In this document: one piece after another, positions 37,101 to 49,051 of the stretch | Layout of the letters: each line of letters begins with the position of its first letter | Position numbering within the stretch: the stretch's first letter is position 1 | NCBI GenBank assembly: GCA_014526335.1 | Contig: JACTAT010000118.1 | Coordinates: 1 to 64,000 of the forward strand | Origin: Chrysaora quinquecirrha | Lineage: Eukaryota; Cnidaria; Scyphozoa; Semaeostomeae; Pelagiidae | DNA: 64,000 nt | Direction of reading: 5' to 3' | Translations under genes and position numbers: made by a program | Notes under the pieces: generated by a model | The model's database searches: none | The model's input: the letters and a program-made list of their open reading frames with translations, nothing else | What the model was told of the DNA's origin: nothing

Positions 37101-40100
37101 AAGAATGCATTTTAAAGACCGACCAGGTGAGTGTAGTGTATTTGTTACTTCATCATGCGTTTTTTTCTACTGTTATCAATTTTTAACAATTCATCTGGAA
37201 GGCTAAGATAAGTATGAATAATAAACGTGACATAACCCTGCCGGACTAGAGGCCGGCCACACTTATTCCTTAATCTTATTCTTCTTGTGATTTTAATCAT
37301 GGTGAATATATTTTCTGTCTTTTTCTCCGCATTCGTGGTGTTTTTAACTTATAATATCATAGTCTTCAACAGCAGTTTAATCCCAATGTATCCTTGACAT
37401 TATCAGCTTTCCTATGTAACGAACTTATAAAAGAACTTCTGCCATTCAGTAAAAACTCGCATATAAGAATCCCATTTGTCTAAATCAGGCTGATCAGTAT
37501 CTTAGCAGTTCAGCACTATCCTATTGTAAAGGATGGGATAATCTGTCACTGTTTTTGAATAAATGTAAAACTTTCTTCATTTTCTTATGAGATAAGCCAT
37601 TGATGTCTCAAGAAGTCTCAAGACACATAAAACATGATCATTTCAGCTGTTCCTATCATGAAATTTTAAGAGGAACTCAGCCTGCAGTTTCTTATAAGTT
37701 GGTTTCTTATATGCGGGTTTTTACTGCAATAACCATTCCATTTGCTCTTTTCAAAGTTTGTTACTGTATACCAAGACTCAACTTCAATTGAAAAACTGCT
37801 CATTCAATCATCTTATTGACTGCTTTTTGTTGTTAACGAAAAAGTAGAAAACTGCACCAAAATCTAGAAAGGCAATAAGATTGCTGTCTTTTTAGGAGTT
37901 GAAATCTTTGAATGTTGGCAAAGTTTTTCTTGATAATGTCGAATTCTTTCAAGCGTATGAAGTATTTTGTGCGAAACAGGTATGACAAGATATTTTTTTT
38001 TAAATGCTCTTATTTATTTCACTCTTATTTTTAAAAAGTTATACCGTTGCATGCTTAATTGTGTTTGGAATAGCCGGGGGTGTTTAATGTCATGTAGCTA
38101 CCGTCTAATAAGGTCCTAAAACTTAGGTAAAATTCGTCATAAAAACATTTCACGATTACAAGAGGCCAGCCAATCCACCTTGTCGGGTTAACTCATTTAC
38201 TAAAAGTGGGTCAACCCGGCCGGGCGACATGACTTTTCTCACGTGATCGTAACAACAGAGTCAACACTAGATTGACTTGCTGTACGCATATGCATTATGA
38301 CCATCACCAATTAAACAAAATGGCTGTCCATGAAAGTAGAAGGGCAAAGAATGGCCAGATCCAAGCACAAGCTGATCAACCCTCCTATGTTATCGCGATT
38401 ACTGGCGAGCCGAAGCCGAGACAGATCTGAGCTGCAAGCAAGTTGCAGCCCGTAATCATGACCTCAGGGGTATCTCGTTTGTGCTTGTGAAATAACGTTG
38501 AATTTCACCAGACAGATAATAGTGCCATTTTTCCCGTGCGTATCTAATAAAGCGGCTGGAAACAATTAAGAGCAGAGATTTGTAAATTTCGTCTCATGCA
38601 TACACATCACTCTAGGGAATATAGCAACTGGACATAAAATATGTCAAAGTGTTCACAAACTCGTCATTCTTCGGTCAAGAAAATCTAGTCTTACTAGAAA
38701 TGTATTTAAATTTATTTTCGTTTTGAGTGTATCATTTTCATAGCTAATTCCTCCAATCTTGTCATTTTCATACCATTCAAATCACGGTTGAGACTGTGAA
38801 ATTCTCAGTCTCTGAGTTCATGAAAAAGTTTCTTTCTTTCTCAAACTTTTACTTCAGGCAATTTTTGTTTTATTTTCAGCGACAAGCACTGGAATTAGTA
38901 GAAAGTTTGAAGAAAAAGTCCGAATTGTTTAAAATATTTCTTCAGGTATGGTATGATTCTTTGAATAATTGCTAAATTTTGCCAGAAATTTTAAGAAACT
39001 CAGCTCAGCGACGGCCTAGCAGTTAACATACAGCGGGCCTTATTGGAAACTGGTGTCCTCTCTCCACCTTGTCTATCCTATCCGAGTATGTATACACCTG
39101 TCAATGCTCTATTGCGAACTATTATTTTGTTGTAAGATTTAACAAGTTGCATGAGGTCAAAATATTTCCTTAAAGGCTGAATCAGGTTATGTTTCAAGAG
39201 CAGCGCCAAAATCTGTCTTAAATTAGCGGGCCTTGAAACTGGTATCCCCTATCCACTGAAAGTTGATCCAATTCACTGCTGCTCTATTTATCGAAGCAGA
39301 CACACCAATTGCTTGAAAAGAACAAAACAAGGACGTCAATGATTGCTTACTTGATGCTTGCTTAAACTTCCGAGCAAAAATATTTCTAACCCTACGGTTT
39401 GATTCTACTGGGCTTGATTCTACTGGGCTTGATTCTACTGGGCTGACCTTAGTGCTAGGTCCAGAATAACCAACTTCACAATTGATGCTTTTTTCCTATT
39501 CCCTTGTTTTATATATGAAAACATGTAGTGTTATCATGTTTTATATACAAAGATGGGTAATGTTATCATTGAAGGTCTATACATCGACGCCTTTACATGA
39601 TAAACATATTGCCTATTTCACACGATGTTTAATTTGTTTCTTAGGTGTCAAGCAAACAAAACTCGAAACTTCGCAAAATGGATTTAAAATCTTTTCTTGC
39701 TATGCCTGTCCAGAGAATTATGAAGTAGGTCAAATTTTGTTTGCTTTATTTATGTAAGAGTTATCTGCCTTCTCTTATCTCTTCTGTCTTGTCAGTTAGG
39801 TCTAACGAACCTTCATGTAGTGTAATATATGTCTTTGGTATTTTGAATATTATGCTGATAAAAGCAGTGTTGCGGTAAATGTATATTGATTGGCATTTCA
39901 AGTTGTGAGCCACTGCTAAACCTCCAAAGAAAACACTTGAGTGTGACACGTAATGAAGGTGACAAAGACCCTGTATAGTTATAGATAAGGGAGATTCCAG
40001 CAACAATCTTTAATGTATCTCCCTATTTGATGACAATGTTTATTTGATGGCAACGTCTTCTTTATGACAATGCATATTTGCTGACTGTACCTGTTTGATG

Positions 40101-43100
40101 GCGATGCATATTTGATGGCAATGCCTATTTGTTGGCGATGCATATTTGATGGCAATGCCTATTTGTTGGCGATGCATATTTGTTGGCGATGCCTGTTTGT
40201 TGGCGATGCATATTTGATGGCAATGCCTATTTGTTGGCGATGCATATTTGATGGCAATGCCTATTTGTTGGCGATGCATATTTGATGGCAATGCCTATTT
40301 GTTGGCGATGCCTATTTGTTGGCGATGCCTATTTGATGGCAATGCCTATTTGTTGGCAATGCCTATTTGCTGACTGGAGCGTGCCTAATTGATGGCAATG
40401 CATATTTGATGACAATATCTTCAATGACATTGCCTATTTCATGGCAATGCTTATTTGCTGACTGGAGCGTGCCTAATTGATGGCAATGCATATTTGATGA
40501 CAATATCTTCAATGACATTGCCTATTTCATGGCAATGCTTATTTGCTGACTGGACCCTTCCTAATTGATGACGATGCATATTGGATGACAATATCATTAA
40601 TGGCAATGCCTATTTAATGGCAACGTTTTTTTGATGACAATGCATATTTGCTGACCGTACCTGTTTGATGGCGATGCGTATTTGAAGTCTTTAATGACTT
40701 GGCAAAAATACAATACAATATATAACTGTTTATGCGGCCTAGTACTCTAAAACTCCCGTTTTGTCGCTGGGTAATGCGAATTATTCCACAAAAGGATCTT
40801 TTTCCATGCAATATCCTCATACCAACATGTACCTAAGGTCCAGATACCGCTGAATTGTACTTTTAATGCTAATAGTGATTACTTTTGAAACAGAGTAGTA
40901 ATTCTGCATTTCCAGGCAAAACTAAGTTGAAAATGATTTAATAAAATGTTTACATTATATTTTGTCATATCTCATTCATCAGGTACCCATTGCTACTCAC
41001 AAGAATCTATCGTGCTACACCACGTGATAGCCCTGACCGTGAAGCTCTGATATCTGCCAGACGAAATATTGAAGAACAAATCGCTCGAATCAACGAAGTA
41101 CGTTTCAATCATCTGATTCTATAAATAACAGGATTTTATTTTTCAAACAAAGAACTTTGTCATCATTGATAAACAACGGAACGAACCAGAACACTTTTCC
41201 TTTACTTAAAATTGAATTTATATTCTTCCATGCATCTGCTTAAAATTGAAGTGAATTCTCACATTGTATGTCTTCCGGCAAGCTTTGTAAGACGGCCTAA
41301 CTGTGCAGAAATCGAGGCTATAGAATCCCGAAAGCATACCATATTACTTGCAGCAAAGAACATTTAACTCTTAGAAATTTCGTACACCTTGTAATTTAAT
41401 TTCTTTAGCTCGCAAAAGCCACTAAAAGATTTTTGTTTTCATCCAATGTACATTTTTTCGACCACTGACTTGCCTCTCGACTTGCAGTTTCACCATTTTT
41501 TCCATCTTGACTTCTTTTCCCCATTCTGGATTCCAAAGCCTCAAGAATGCTAAAATTAGGGAATGTGGATGGGGAGAAACACAAGTGCAGAAAAGAAAAG
41601 GAAAAAACGACATTGCATTTACTTTCACCTTGTTCTTTTATGTTTTCCAATAGAACCTGTCTCCCCAAACCATATTTAAATAAGATAACCATGCTTAAGA
41701 GCCTTTATTTGAGACTTTTACAGCCAGGGTATAGCAAATGCCAGATACTTCATGTCATTCGTTTTATTTATAGATTGCAACAGGTCGTCCTGCGAAGCTA
41801 AGAAAATGCAAAAGCACAAGCGCTCTAAATCAATCAGATTCTGCTGGTAATCACATGAAAAAGTTGGTTGCTGAAATACTTAATTGGAAGCAAGAGGAAA
41901 CTCTAGTGATAATGTCAGGATCTCTTGAAGTAAGTTCTTCTTACAATCCGCGTAACAGAAAGCTAGAACTATTACACGAGTCTCAGTTCCGCTCATAAAA
42001 TCTTGACTAACAACTACAGCGATAGATTAAACTCGATTTCCAAATTCGAATGTTTTGCTGTAAATAGTATTCACCATTTCGTTTTGCTGCTCATTGATTT
42101 GTTAGATTTTATCCTACCGTTCGATCTGACAAAAAATCGAATCAGAATAAAAGTTTGGGGTGGGGGACATTGATAAGCCAGTAAAAGTGCAGCAAATTAA
42201 GTGCTGCGATCTGATTGGCTCTTCCATTTTTTTGGTGGAGAGTGGCCGCTTTTTTGCATGCAATGCAAAAGCCATGAGTCCCAGTTTGAACAGCTTTGTG
42301 ACAAAAGCAACAACTAAAGACTGTAGCTGAGAAAGTTTTCATTGCAAAAAAGAACCTCGGTTTCGGCATCGTTTTATGCAAATCATGACAAACTAGAAAC
42401 TTTACGTGTAATTGAATTTTTACCTGGGTGACAACATATGGTTCGCAATACAAAGTTCCTACAAACAACTATTGTTTTTATTTCTTATTTTGGAATAGTT
42501 AAATTCGAATTTTTAGTTTAACTCCTGTTTTAGACGACTGGTTAGACTTTGATTTCCTATCTGAACCTTCTATATCCCAGGCTGGTTTCTTTGGACAATA
42601 TCTTATTGTATTTCTGCATTCTTTTTCTTCAATAAGACCGTCAGCTGAGGCTTCTCTTTGTTACCAGGTTTCATCTGGAGAACTAATTGGTGTTGTGAAT
42701 TGGACTCGGAAGTCAACGAGAAAGCAATGTTCTGTACAAGCCATATTATGTGCTCATGGAGTTGTTGAGGTAAATGAATAGCCAATTTGATGGCAATGCG
42801 TATAAAATGGCGATGCCAGTTAGGGGCCGTGCCTATTGAATGATAATGCTTATTTGATGGTAGTGTCAATTATTGACCGTGCCTATTTGATGGCAATGCC
42901 AATTAGTGACCGTCCCTATTTGATGATAATGCCTATTTGATGACGATGCCTATTTGATACCAATACCAATTAGTGACCGTGCTTAAATGATAATGCCTAT
43001 TTGATGACGATGCTATTTGATGGCAATGCCAATTATTGACCGTGCCTATTTGATAATGCCTATTTGATGACAATGCGTATCTGATGGCAATGCCAGTTAG

Positions 43101-46100
43101 TGACACTGCCTATTAAATGATAATTCCTATTTGATTACAATGCCTATTAAATGACAATGCTGATTCGATGGCAATGCCGATTCGATGGCATGCCGATGCG
43201 ATGTAAATGCCTACAGTACTTGATGGCAATGCCTATTTGATGACAATGTCATTAATAGCCATAATATGTCAATGAATACAATACAAGATATCACTGTTTA
43301 TGCGGCCGAGTACTCTAAAAATCTTTTGTTTCAAATGAAGCAATATGTAGCAACTCAAGTGCTTAGTATCTCTTTAGGTATTGTTATCATAAATCAGCTG
43401 TAGCGAACTTTTGAAATCCTCATCAAATATATATATTTTCAAGACAAAAAAGATGAGATGATTACGTTTGTATTATGCTTTTTCTCATCAAGCTTGTTAG
43501 AATTCATACTGCAAGAGAATTAAACGTTTAATGTATTTAACAGCTAGTAAATTGGTCAACTGAGAATGGTTTAGATGAATCAGCTTCATTGCCAGTCAAA
43601 AGTGAAGTGACAGATGCTGCAATAATCTTACTAAGAAGAAAATCATCGAACAGATATGCTGTTTTTAAGGTCAGCCAGAGATCTTTTGGTATTTAAGAGC
43701 TTTCTAAATTTAAATGCATCTTTTAAGAATACTCCCCTTCTTTCTGATGGCAGCTATTACTGTATGTTCGTTCTATTCCAATAATGGAGCAGCACTTTAG
43801 TAGCATCCCAATTGGGTTAAAATTCCTCCTGCTTCGCATCTGCGCATCACTACACTAAATGTTTTCCACTGAGGCCTTACCCTTTTTCCTGATAAGTTAA
43901 CCAGCTTGCAGAGACCATTTTTATCATCATGTATCTGTGTTTGAAATTGCTGTGGTAAGCACAGGTTGCTAAGTTGCATTTTACTGACGTGCTGGTTGTT
44001 GAAAGGGCTTGAAAGCGGATCAATTTGCAGGCAGATTACTTTTTTTACTACTCTTAGGTTCCTAATTGCCGTCCCCCCCCCCGCTAATTAAATTTTTGAA
44101 AAATTTCCGACCCCCCGCTCTTATTAGGACCCCCCGCTTATTACGATTTGCAATGATGTTGGTGTCGATATTTTCTTACATAATTTATGGTGACTTTCTT
44201 GGTCTGACATCTCACTTGTAAATTCTCGTTTGTTAGAGCTATGAATTGCCTAAGCTGATAAGTAATTCGTGTAGATACAGAAATAGAAATTTGAAAAAAT
44301 CTGCAACTTGCAGTAGAAAAATTAGGCTCTTAGTATCCTAGTTGTCGCAACCCTACAAAAAATTCCGATCTCCCGTTAATTCCGACCCCCCCCCGCCAAT
44401 TAGATTCTGAAAGAAACTCCAACCCCTGTTTATTCCGACCTCCCCCGCTAATTAGATTCTGAAAGAAGTTCCAACCCCGCCTATTCCAACCCCCCAGCAA
44501 TTAAGCACCTAAGAGTAAAAGAATATTGACCTTCAAAACCTTACTGGCAAAGTAAATTTTGGAAAACTAGACAACAATGTTTTGAGACCAGTGCAAGTAT
44601 ACCAACCCATCCCTCCTAATTTTCGTTAGTTAATTGAATCTTATCTATTGTAGGAGCCCATTCTACTTGGCCAAGCAGTCATAGCTCATAGGCAAGGTAA
44701 AACTCCTTACTCTCATTTCCAAAAAAAATTCAGCAGCAAATTGATGCACTGTAAGGCATTTGTTCATTTGTCTATTTTCAAATCGTAATAAATGATGGAA
44801 ATCCCAAGGCAAATAGGCAACGCAACGGTCAAAATGTTAAAATTGTTTCAAAGCATCTTGCATTTTGCCGTTTTTCCATGTCGCAAAACATTGCTTGTCA
44901 GCATTTTTGAATGTTTCATTTTACATGAACACCGCAACGCAGGAAAAATTAAAAAACTATAGCTTTAATTTTTATATTTTACTAATATTTTGCTTTGTCA
45001 GGCAAGGCTTCTTCAGAGTACTTAAGGCTTCACTCTGAAGAAAACTTGCTTGGCAAGGCGAAATATTAGTAAGATATAAAAATTAAAACTATAGTTTTCT
45101 ATTGTATGTTCCTGCCTGGTTCTTTATTAAATCTCTAACGCACAGTGTCACCAACAATGATTGAACAATGTTTGATCGTTTGGCCATTGGTCATGATGAA
45201 ATTGTTGGATATGATAGTTATTAGGAAAATTATTGGGGCTCATTATTTGAATGTTGTTCAGTTACGAAATATATACCGTGTCTATACTAAACTCATTTTT
45301 TTTTATAAGCAACCGCTTTTTAGCAACCAAGATGTAGAAGGCCTAAAACTTTAAGCAACGTATTGTACCACAGGAAAAAAACCTAAGCAACATTTAAAAT
45401 CTTAAATAATCTATATCACTACAAGCAATCGAGGATTGATCAACATAGAAGTTTTTTCCGTTCATTTGCCGTCGAAAACTCGCATATCAACAGAGTGTTA
45501 CTCATTACCTGAAGCATTTTATTAAGGGGTTTCCGTTTAACTTTCAATTCAAAGTCTCTATATGGTAACATTTACATGGTATACTCCTTGACTGATGTTA
45601 TTTATAATATTTATTTGCTGTATAATAGGTGTTCTAGCGTTATTTTGCATAAAAAGCTATAGGGTAACTCCAAAATTTGCCGCTTTTCCAGCTTCTATAC
45701 TATTCTTATGGCAACAAATATACAGTTAAGATTAAGCAACTACTAAGCAACCTTTGCTACTAAAAGGTGGCCATAAGAGGTAAAAAAATAAGCAACTTTT
45801 TTAACTAGACCCGAGCGAAGTTGCTAATAAAAAAACAGGGTGTATGATTCTAAGGGAACATTTCGTAATTAAATAAGAATTTTTTCCGTCCAGACGTGAG
45901 AGTGGCTTTTGAAATCTGTCCAATATTGAAAGAGTCATTGACCTTTTTGGTAAGTGTACACAATTCTTGACTTTTTTCTTATTTTCACCCAATAATGATA
46001 ATATTAAAGGTTGATGTTCATTGGATCGCAATTCAGTGGACCAGAATTGTGCCTCTCTTTCAGGGAGCCCTAACAGCGGGAGGGGAAGCACGATGTACTT

Positions 46101-47160
46101 TTACATGGTGCCTAGGGAGAAAAGCTACCAACTCAAAATTGTTTTGCTATTTATGACCTAAATGCTCTTATTACCCAAAAACAACTGATATTTGAAATGT
46201 TTTCTTTTGAAAGTCTTTGCCATAATTTTTACTCAATGCTGCATTTTTCGTTGGCAATGTCCATTTTATCCTGATTTGTGATCGAAAGAAAATCTGCCAT
46301 ATTCGGGAGAGCCCACCAATCTGTGAACAACGCTACTCTGCGCATCATTCCCCTCCCGCCCCTTAGGCCAACGAACGAGATACCGCTACCCCTAAAAATG
46401 ACGTGTTCGATCTCGAGGTAGAACTAATACTATATATAGGGATAAGAGTGTATTTGTTCCATAACCAAGCTTGCCCATGCATATGCTATGAAAAATTCAG
46501 TAACATGCAAGAAATCTTAAAAAGTAACACGTCTGTGCGACAGCGTCTGTGTCCTTTACTTTAATCACTATGCACAGTTATTGTTACAAACGAAATAGAT
46601 GTTCCTAGACTAAGACTCGGTGAAACTGAAATTGATGTAAGAAGCAAGTCGACAAAGAATTGGTCGACTTTCCTTTAGAACATAAGTCCAAACAGTGGAA
46701 AATTATTGGAGCAATCCACAAACTTGTTTGAACGTTGATAATATTAGCAGTTTAACGAGCACTTGATATTAATGGTTTTTTCGTGGGATGATTGTATAGA
46801 GATTTGACTGTGCATCAGGTCCTATACAGGTTTCATACTTTTTCATGTGGTTCTTCTGTTTTGTATCTGTGAAATCACTGTATAGGGAAGTATTGTAGCT
46901 ATTTCCATTATCCCTGATTAACTTTATTGTTTCTTAGTAAAGCACATTTTAAAATTTATATATATAAAATGAATATTAGTAAGTTGAGTCAATTTTGTAA
47001 GTCGATCCAGTTTTACATTCTCATTGTCGTATTTTAGACGGAAGACCAGAAAAGCTGTGAAAACTGGCTGCGAAACCTGAACTATTTTGCTAAGCACCAA
47101 GGAATGTGGAGAAACAGGCGCAATGCAATGGCGAATATCATGATTAAAAGCATGTCGTAA
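25122..47160 (+). CDS. AGC-type pseudokinase fused to zinc-finger-like module and DH-PH Rho-GEF (5' end unresolved)
   Basis: Exons: 25122-25285, 26253-26684, 27297-27441, 28437-31885, 32706-32872, 34102-34247, 34917-34966, 35079-35205, 35500-35574, 37049-37126, 37896-37979, 38880-38945, 39645-39724, 40983-41097, 41774-41929, 42668-42769, 43544-43669, 44654-44696, 45894-45949, 47038-47160 (TAA). All phases agree: 5784 nt, at least 1927 residues. The kinase (about 1-258) has V-R-H-K-E-T-G-E, Y-L-V-L-D-N, alphaF D-W-R-D-I-G and the AGC-like tail I-D-W-N-K. The HRD region reads Y-K-Q-L-Y-L-E-N and DFG is replaced by R-R-D-I, so catalysis is unlikely. A roughly 1250-residue disordered linker follows. 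Next is a C-x2-C ... C-x2-C module (about 1502-1540), then DH (E-L-I-Q-T-E-x-x-Y, M-P-V-Q-R-I-M-K-Y-P-L-L-L) and PH (ending E-N-W-L-R-N-L). DH-PH cassettes load GTP on Rho-family GTPases. I do not know a named orthologue with this order. Confidence 0.88.
28437..31885 (+). other. Giant 3449-bp exon coding the disordered linker
   Basis: One exon of 1149 codons between the kinase C-tail (first codons I-A-K-R-Q-V-T-P-P-F-R) and the smaller exons before the Rho-GEF cassette. It is Ser/Lys/Asn/Asp-rich with no predicted fold that I recognise. It has many R-S-x-S phosphosite-like motifs (R-F-R-S-A-S-L, R-R-S-T, R-R-S-S-S-G) and two S-K-I-P motifs at 29841-29852 and 31251-31262 set among Lys/Arg/Ser, the pattern of SxIP EB1-binding sites. 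The other exons of this gene are 43-432 bp. Confidence 0.9.
33100..34040. repeat. Minisatellite, ~33-bp unit, intronic
   Basis: About 27 imperfect copies of a unit built from CATATAAGGGCATGTTGAT and AATAGAACTCACGGA fill most of the intron between exons 32706-32872 and 34102-34247. The last copies end about 60 bp before the next acceptor. Confidence 0.9.
39397..39443. repeat. 15-bp tandem repeat, three copies
   Basis: Three near-perfect copies of GATTCTACTGGGCTT in the intron before exon 39645-39724. Confidence 0.85.
40026..40682. repeat. 17-18 bp minisatellite, array 1, intronic
   Basis: Variants of TTGATGGCAATGCCTAT and TTGTTGGCGATGCATAT repeat through the intron between exons 39645-39724 and 40983-41097. 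A longer block starting GACTGGAGCGTGCCTAATTG is duplicated at about 40374-40530. The right flank (TGTTTATGCGGCC, AGTACTCTAAAA) is shared with array 2 at 42782-43258. Confidence 0.9.
42782..43258. repeat. 17-18 bp minisatellite, array 2, intronic
   Basis: Same unit family as 40026-40682, with TTAGTGACCGTGCCTATT variants. It begins about 12 bp after the splice donor of exon 42668-42769. It is followed by the same right flank as array 1 (TGTTTATGCGGCC, AGTACTCTAAAA near 43293-43318), so array and flank were copied together. Confidence 0.9.
44051..44515. mobile_element. TA-flanked inverted-repeat element with C-rich tandem core, 465 bp
   Basis: Ends CTCTTAGGTTCCTAATTG ... CAATTAAGCACCTAAGAG, with TA on each side, fitting a Tc1/mariner-like MITE. 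The inside holds C-tract repeats (ATTCCGACCCCCC, TAGATTCTGAAAGAA). It lies in the intron before exon 44654-44696. Confidence 0.7.
44939..45115. repeat. Long fold-back repeat, arms about 80 bp
   Basis: The left arm (from GCAGGAA through ACTATAGCTTTAATTTTTAT to CTTCTTCAGAGT near 45019) is matched by the inverted right arm (from ACTCTGAAGAA near 45032 to TTCCTGC near 45115). The loop is about 12 nt and the match is roughly 85%. It is intronic, between exons 44654-44696 and 45894-45949. Confidence 0.85.
45290..45843. mobile_element. MITE of the AAGCAAC variant, about 550 bp
   Basis: Homologous in layout to 17145-17543 (shared TCATTTGCxGTCGA centre, CAGTTAAxATTAAG segment, T-rich ends). Every AAGGAAC of that family is AAGCAAC here, and its complement is GTTGCTT. 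It ends 50 bp before exon 45894-45949. Boundaries are approximate. Confidence 0.65.
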
Positions 47161-47287
47161 TCAGATAAAGTATGTTATATAAGATATTTAAGATACTCAA
47201 TTTACATCTGCTTAAAGTCTGTGAATGCATAAAATAATCTCAGATAGCACCAAGTCAAATAACCATACATTCATCCGTTAGTTGTCG

Positions 47288-47702
47288 CGAGGGGTGTATC
47301 ACTTCATAAATCTCGTACACATTAAGGAAAAATCTTCATAACTCTTATGAATCTTATATGAAGCCAATAAACCTCTTAAAAATCTCATGTTTTTGCTACT
47401 GTGCATGTGCACAAGTCTTGATTCGCCCAAGCAGCACTAGGCTAGACAAAGATTTTAAGAAAAGTGCGTGCGTTCGTAATCTGAAGTTAAGTTTAAGTCT
47501 TTGAGACCAAATCCAGTCATTTTTACATTCATTATGTAAGGAAGTTACGCAAGGCAGGTTTCGAAAAATCTAAAAAAAACGAAGAAATCCTTATGTAAAT
47601 CTTTGTGAATCTCAATAATCTCATAAATCTGTCAAAAAAAACAAAGAGATTTATTAATCCCATAAATCTCGTACGCCAATTTTAGTAGTGATACACCCCT
47701 CG
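47288..47702. mobile_element. MITE with 16-bp perfect inverted ends, 415 bp
   Basis: CGAGGGGTGTATCACT at the left end and AGTGATACACCCCTCG at the right end. CATAAATCTCGTAC also occurs near both ends but in the same orientation. No clear target duplication. It begins 128 bp after the Rho-GEF stop, so it probably forms part of that 3' UTR and may supply its poly(A) signal. Confidence 0.85.
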
Positions 47703-48759
47703 AGTTTTCGACCCCGTTTACACGAGAGTAACTGGACCGGCTCTGGTCCAATCCAGAGCCAGTTCTGGTTCTTTTCGAGTCGTGTCTTAAAAACGTAGTC
47801 CTGTTCAGAATTCGTTGGGAAACGACAGAAATAAGCATCGAAGCAGCACAGTATTTTGGAAGAGCTGAGCCCATGACAACTGCGACCTTTGTTCAATGCA
47901 AGGGTTTTGATGAACAAAGTAAAAACATGTTAATGCTGATTTTTGGAGTAGATTGCTATTGCATATGCATGGCGTTAAGATACAAGAGAAGAATATTTAA
48001 GATCTAAGGATTCAATATAAAACAAAACAAATACATTTCAGAACATCAGTAACTAGTGCGTTATATCATTTGCTTATGTATCTTATGTGAATGGTGGAAA
48101 CAAGTTTTACAACTTATGATTTTGCCGAAATGAACCGCATAGTGTATTATTTGAGATTTCTAAGGACTGATATTATTTGTACCTTTTGAATGTCAGTTGT
48201 ATTGTATATTATTAATTTATGGATACATAATTTTGTAAATTAACAGTAACAAATTTGACAATGATAGCCTAAGCTACCAACAGTTTCTTTATCAAATCTC
48301 AAGAATCTTCAACTGCATAGGCGTTCTATATGTCCACACAGCTCCGAATAAAAAGGATCAATAATGTCATGGGTAACCAAGTTGAACCTGCGCTCCTTGC
48401 GCATTCTGCTGGTGAGGAGGACCTAAGCATTACAGTTCCAGGAACAGCAAGCGCTGCGCTGCCAGAATATTGCATTCCCCATTCATTCATCCCAATCAAA
48501 GTAGCTACCGTGTGTGCCTGAATATGTACATAGCTACTAGTATTTTATTTAACTGTTTTGAAAATCGAGAGTTATCAAATTTTAAAGCAACGCATTCAAA
48601 TTTCATTCCTTTTTGTAGCAATTGGAGTTCTTGCATAGCATCTTAAATGAGAGATTCTATGTTAGCGACAGAAAATGATAAAAATTGCGCAGCCAAGCGA
48701 AACTAGAGACTTGTCTTCACTGTAACTGAACAGTGTAATTGTATCCATCCCCAGATAAC

Positions 48760-48973
48760 GTATGTGCAGTACAGCGGTGGTTGTGCAGTACAGCGGTGAT
48801 TGTGCAGTACAGCGGTGGTTGTGCAGTATAGCGGAGGGATATCATCAGTACAGCGGAGGATCATCAGTACAGCGGAGGGATATCATCAGTACTGTGGAGG
48901 GATACCGTGAGTACAGCGGTGGGATGTTGTCCTTTCCACTGTACTGCACAACACCGCAGTACTGCACACATGT
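48760..48973. repeat. Fold-back minisatellite, GTGCAGTACAGCGGTGG units
   Basis: Direct units GTGCAGTACAGCGGTGGTT and GGGATATCATCAGTACAGCG run from about 48760 to 48925. Then 48937-48972 is inverted (CACTGTACTGCACAACACCG). Same design as 6217-6608 and a related GGTGG core. Confidence 0.85.
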
Positions 48974-49051
48974 TATGCGGGAGTGGTAACGATGGTATAG
49001 TAGGACAGACGAATACTTCACGAGTCAGAAAATCGATGTCTCGTGTGCTTT

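Noticed and set aside
40040..40291. Minus-strand ORF with repeated C-I-A-N-K-Q-A-S-P-T-N
   Set aside because: Translation of the intronic 17-18 bp minisatellite.
40026..43258. Minisatellites considered as CRISPR-like arrays
   Set aside because: Units are 17-18 bp, head to tail without unique spacers, and intronic in a eukaryotic gene.
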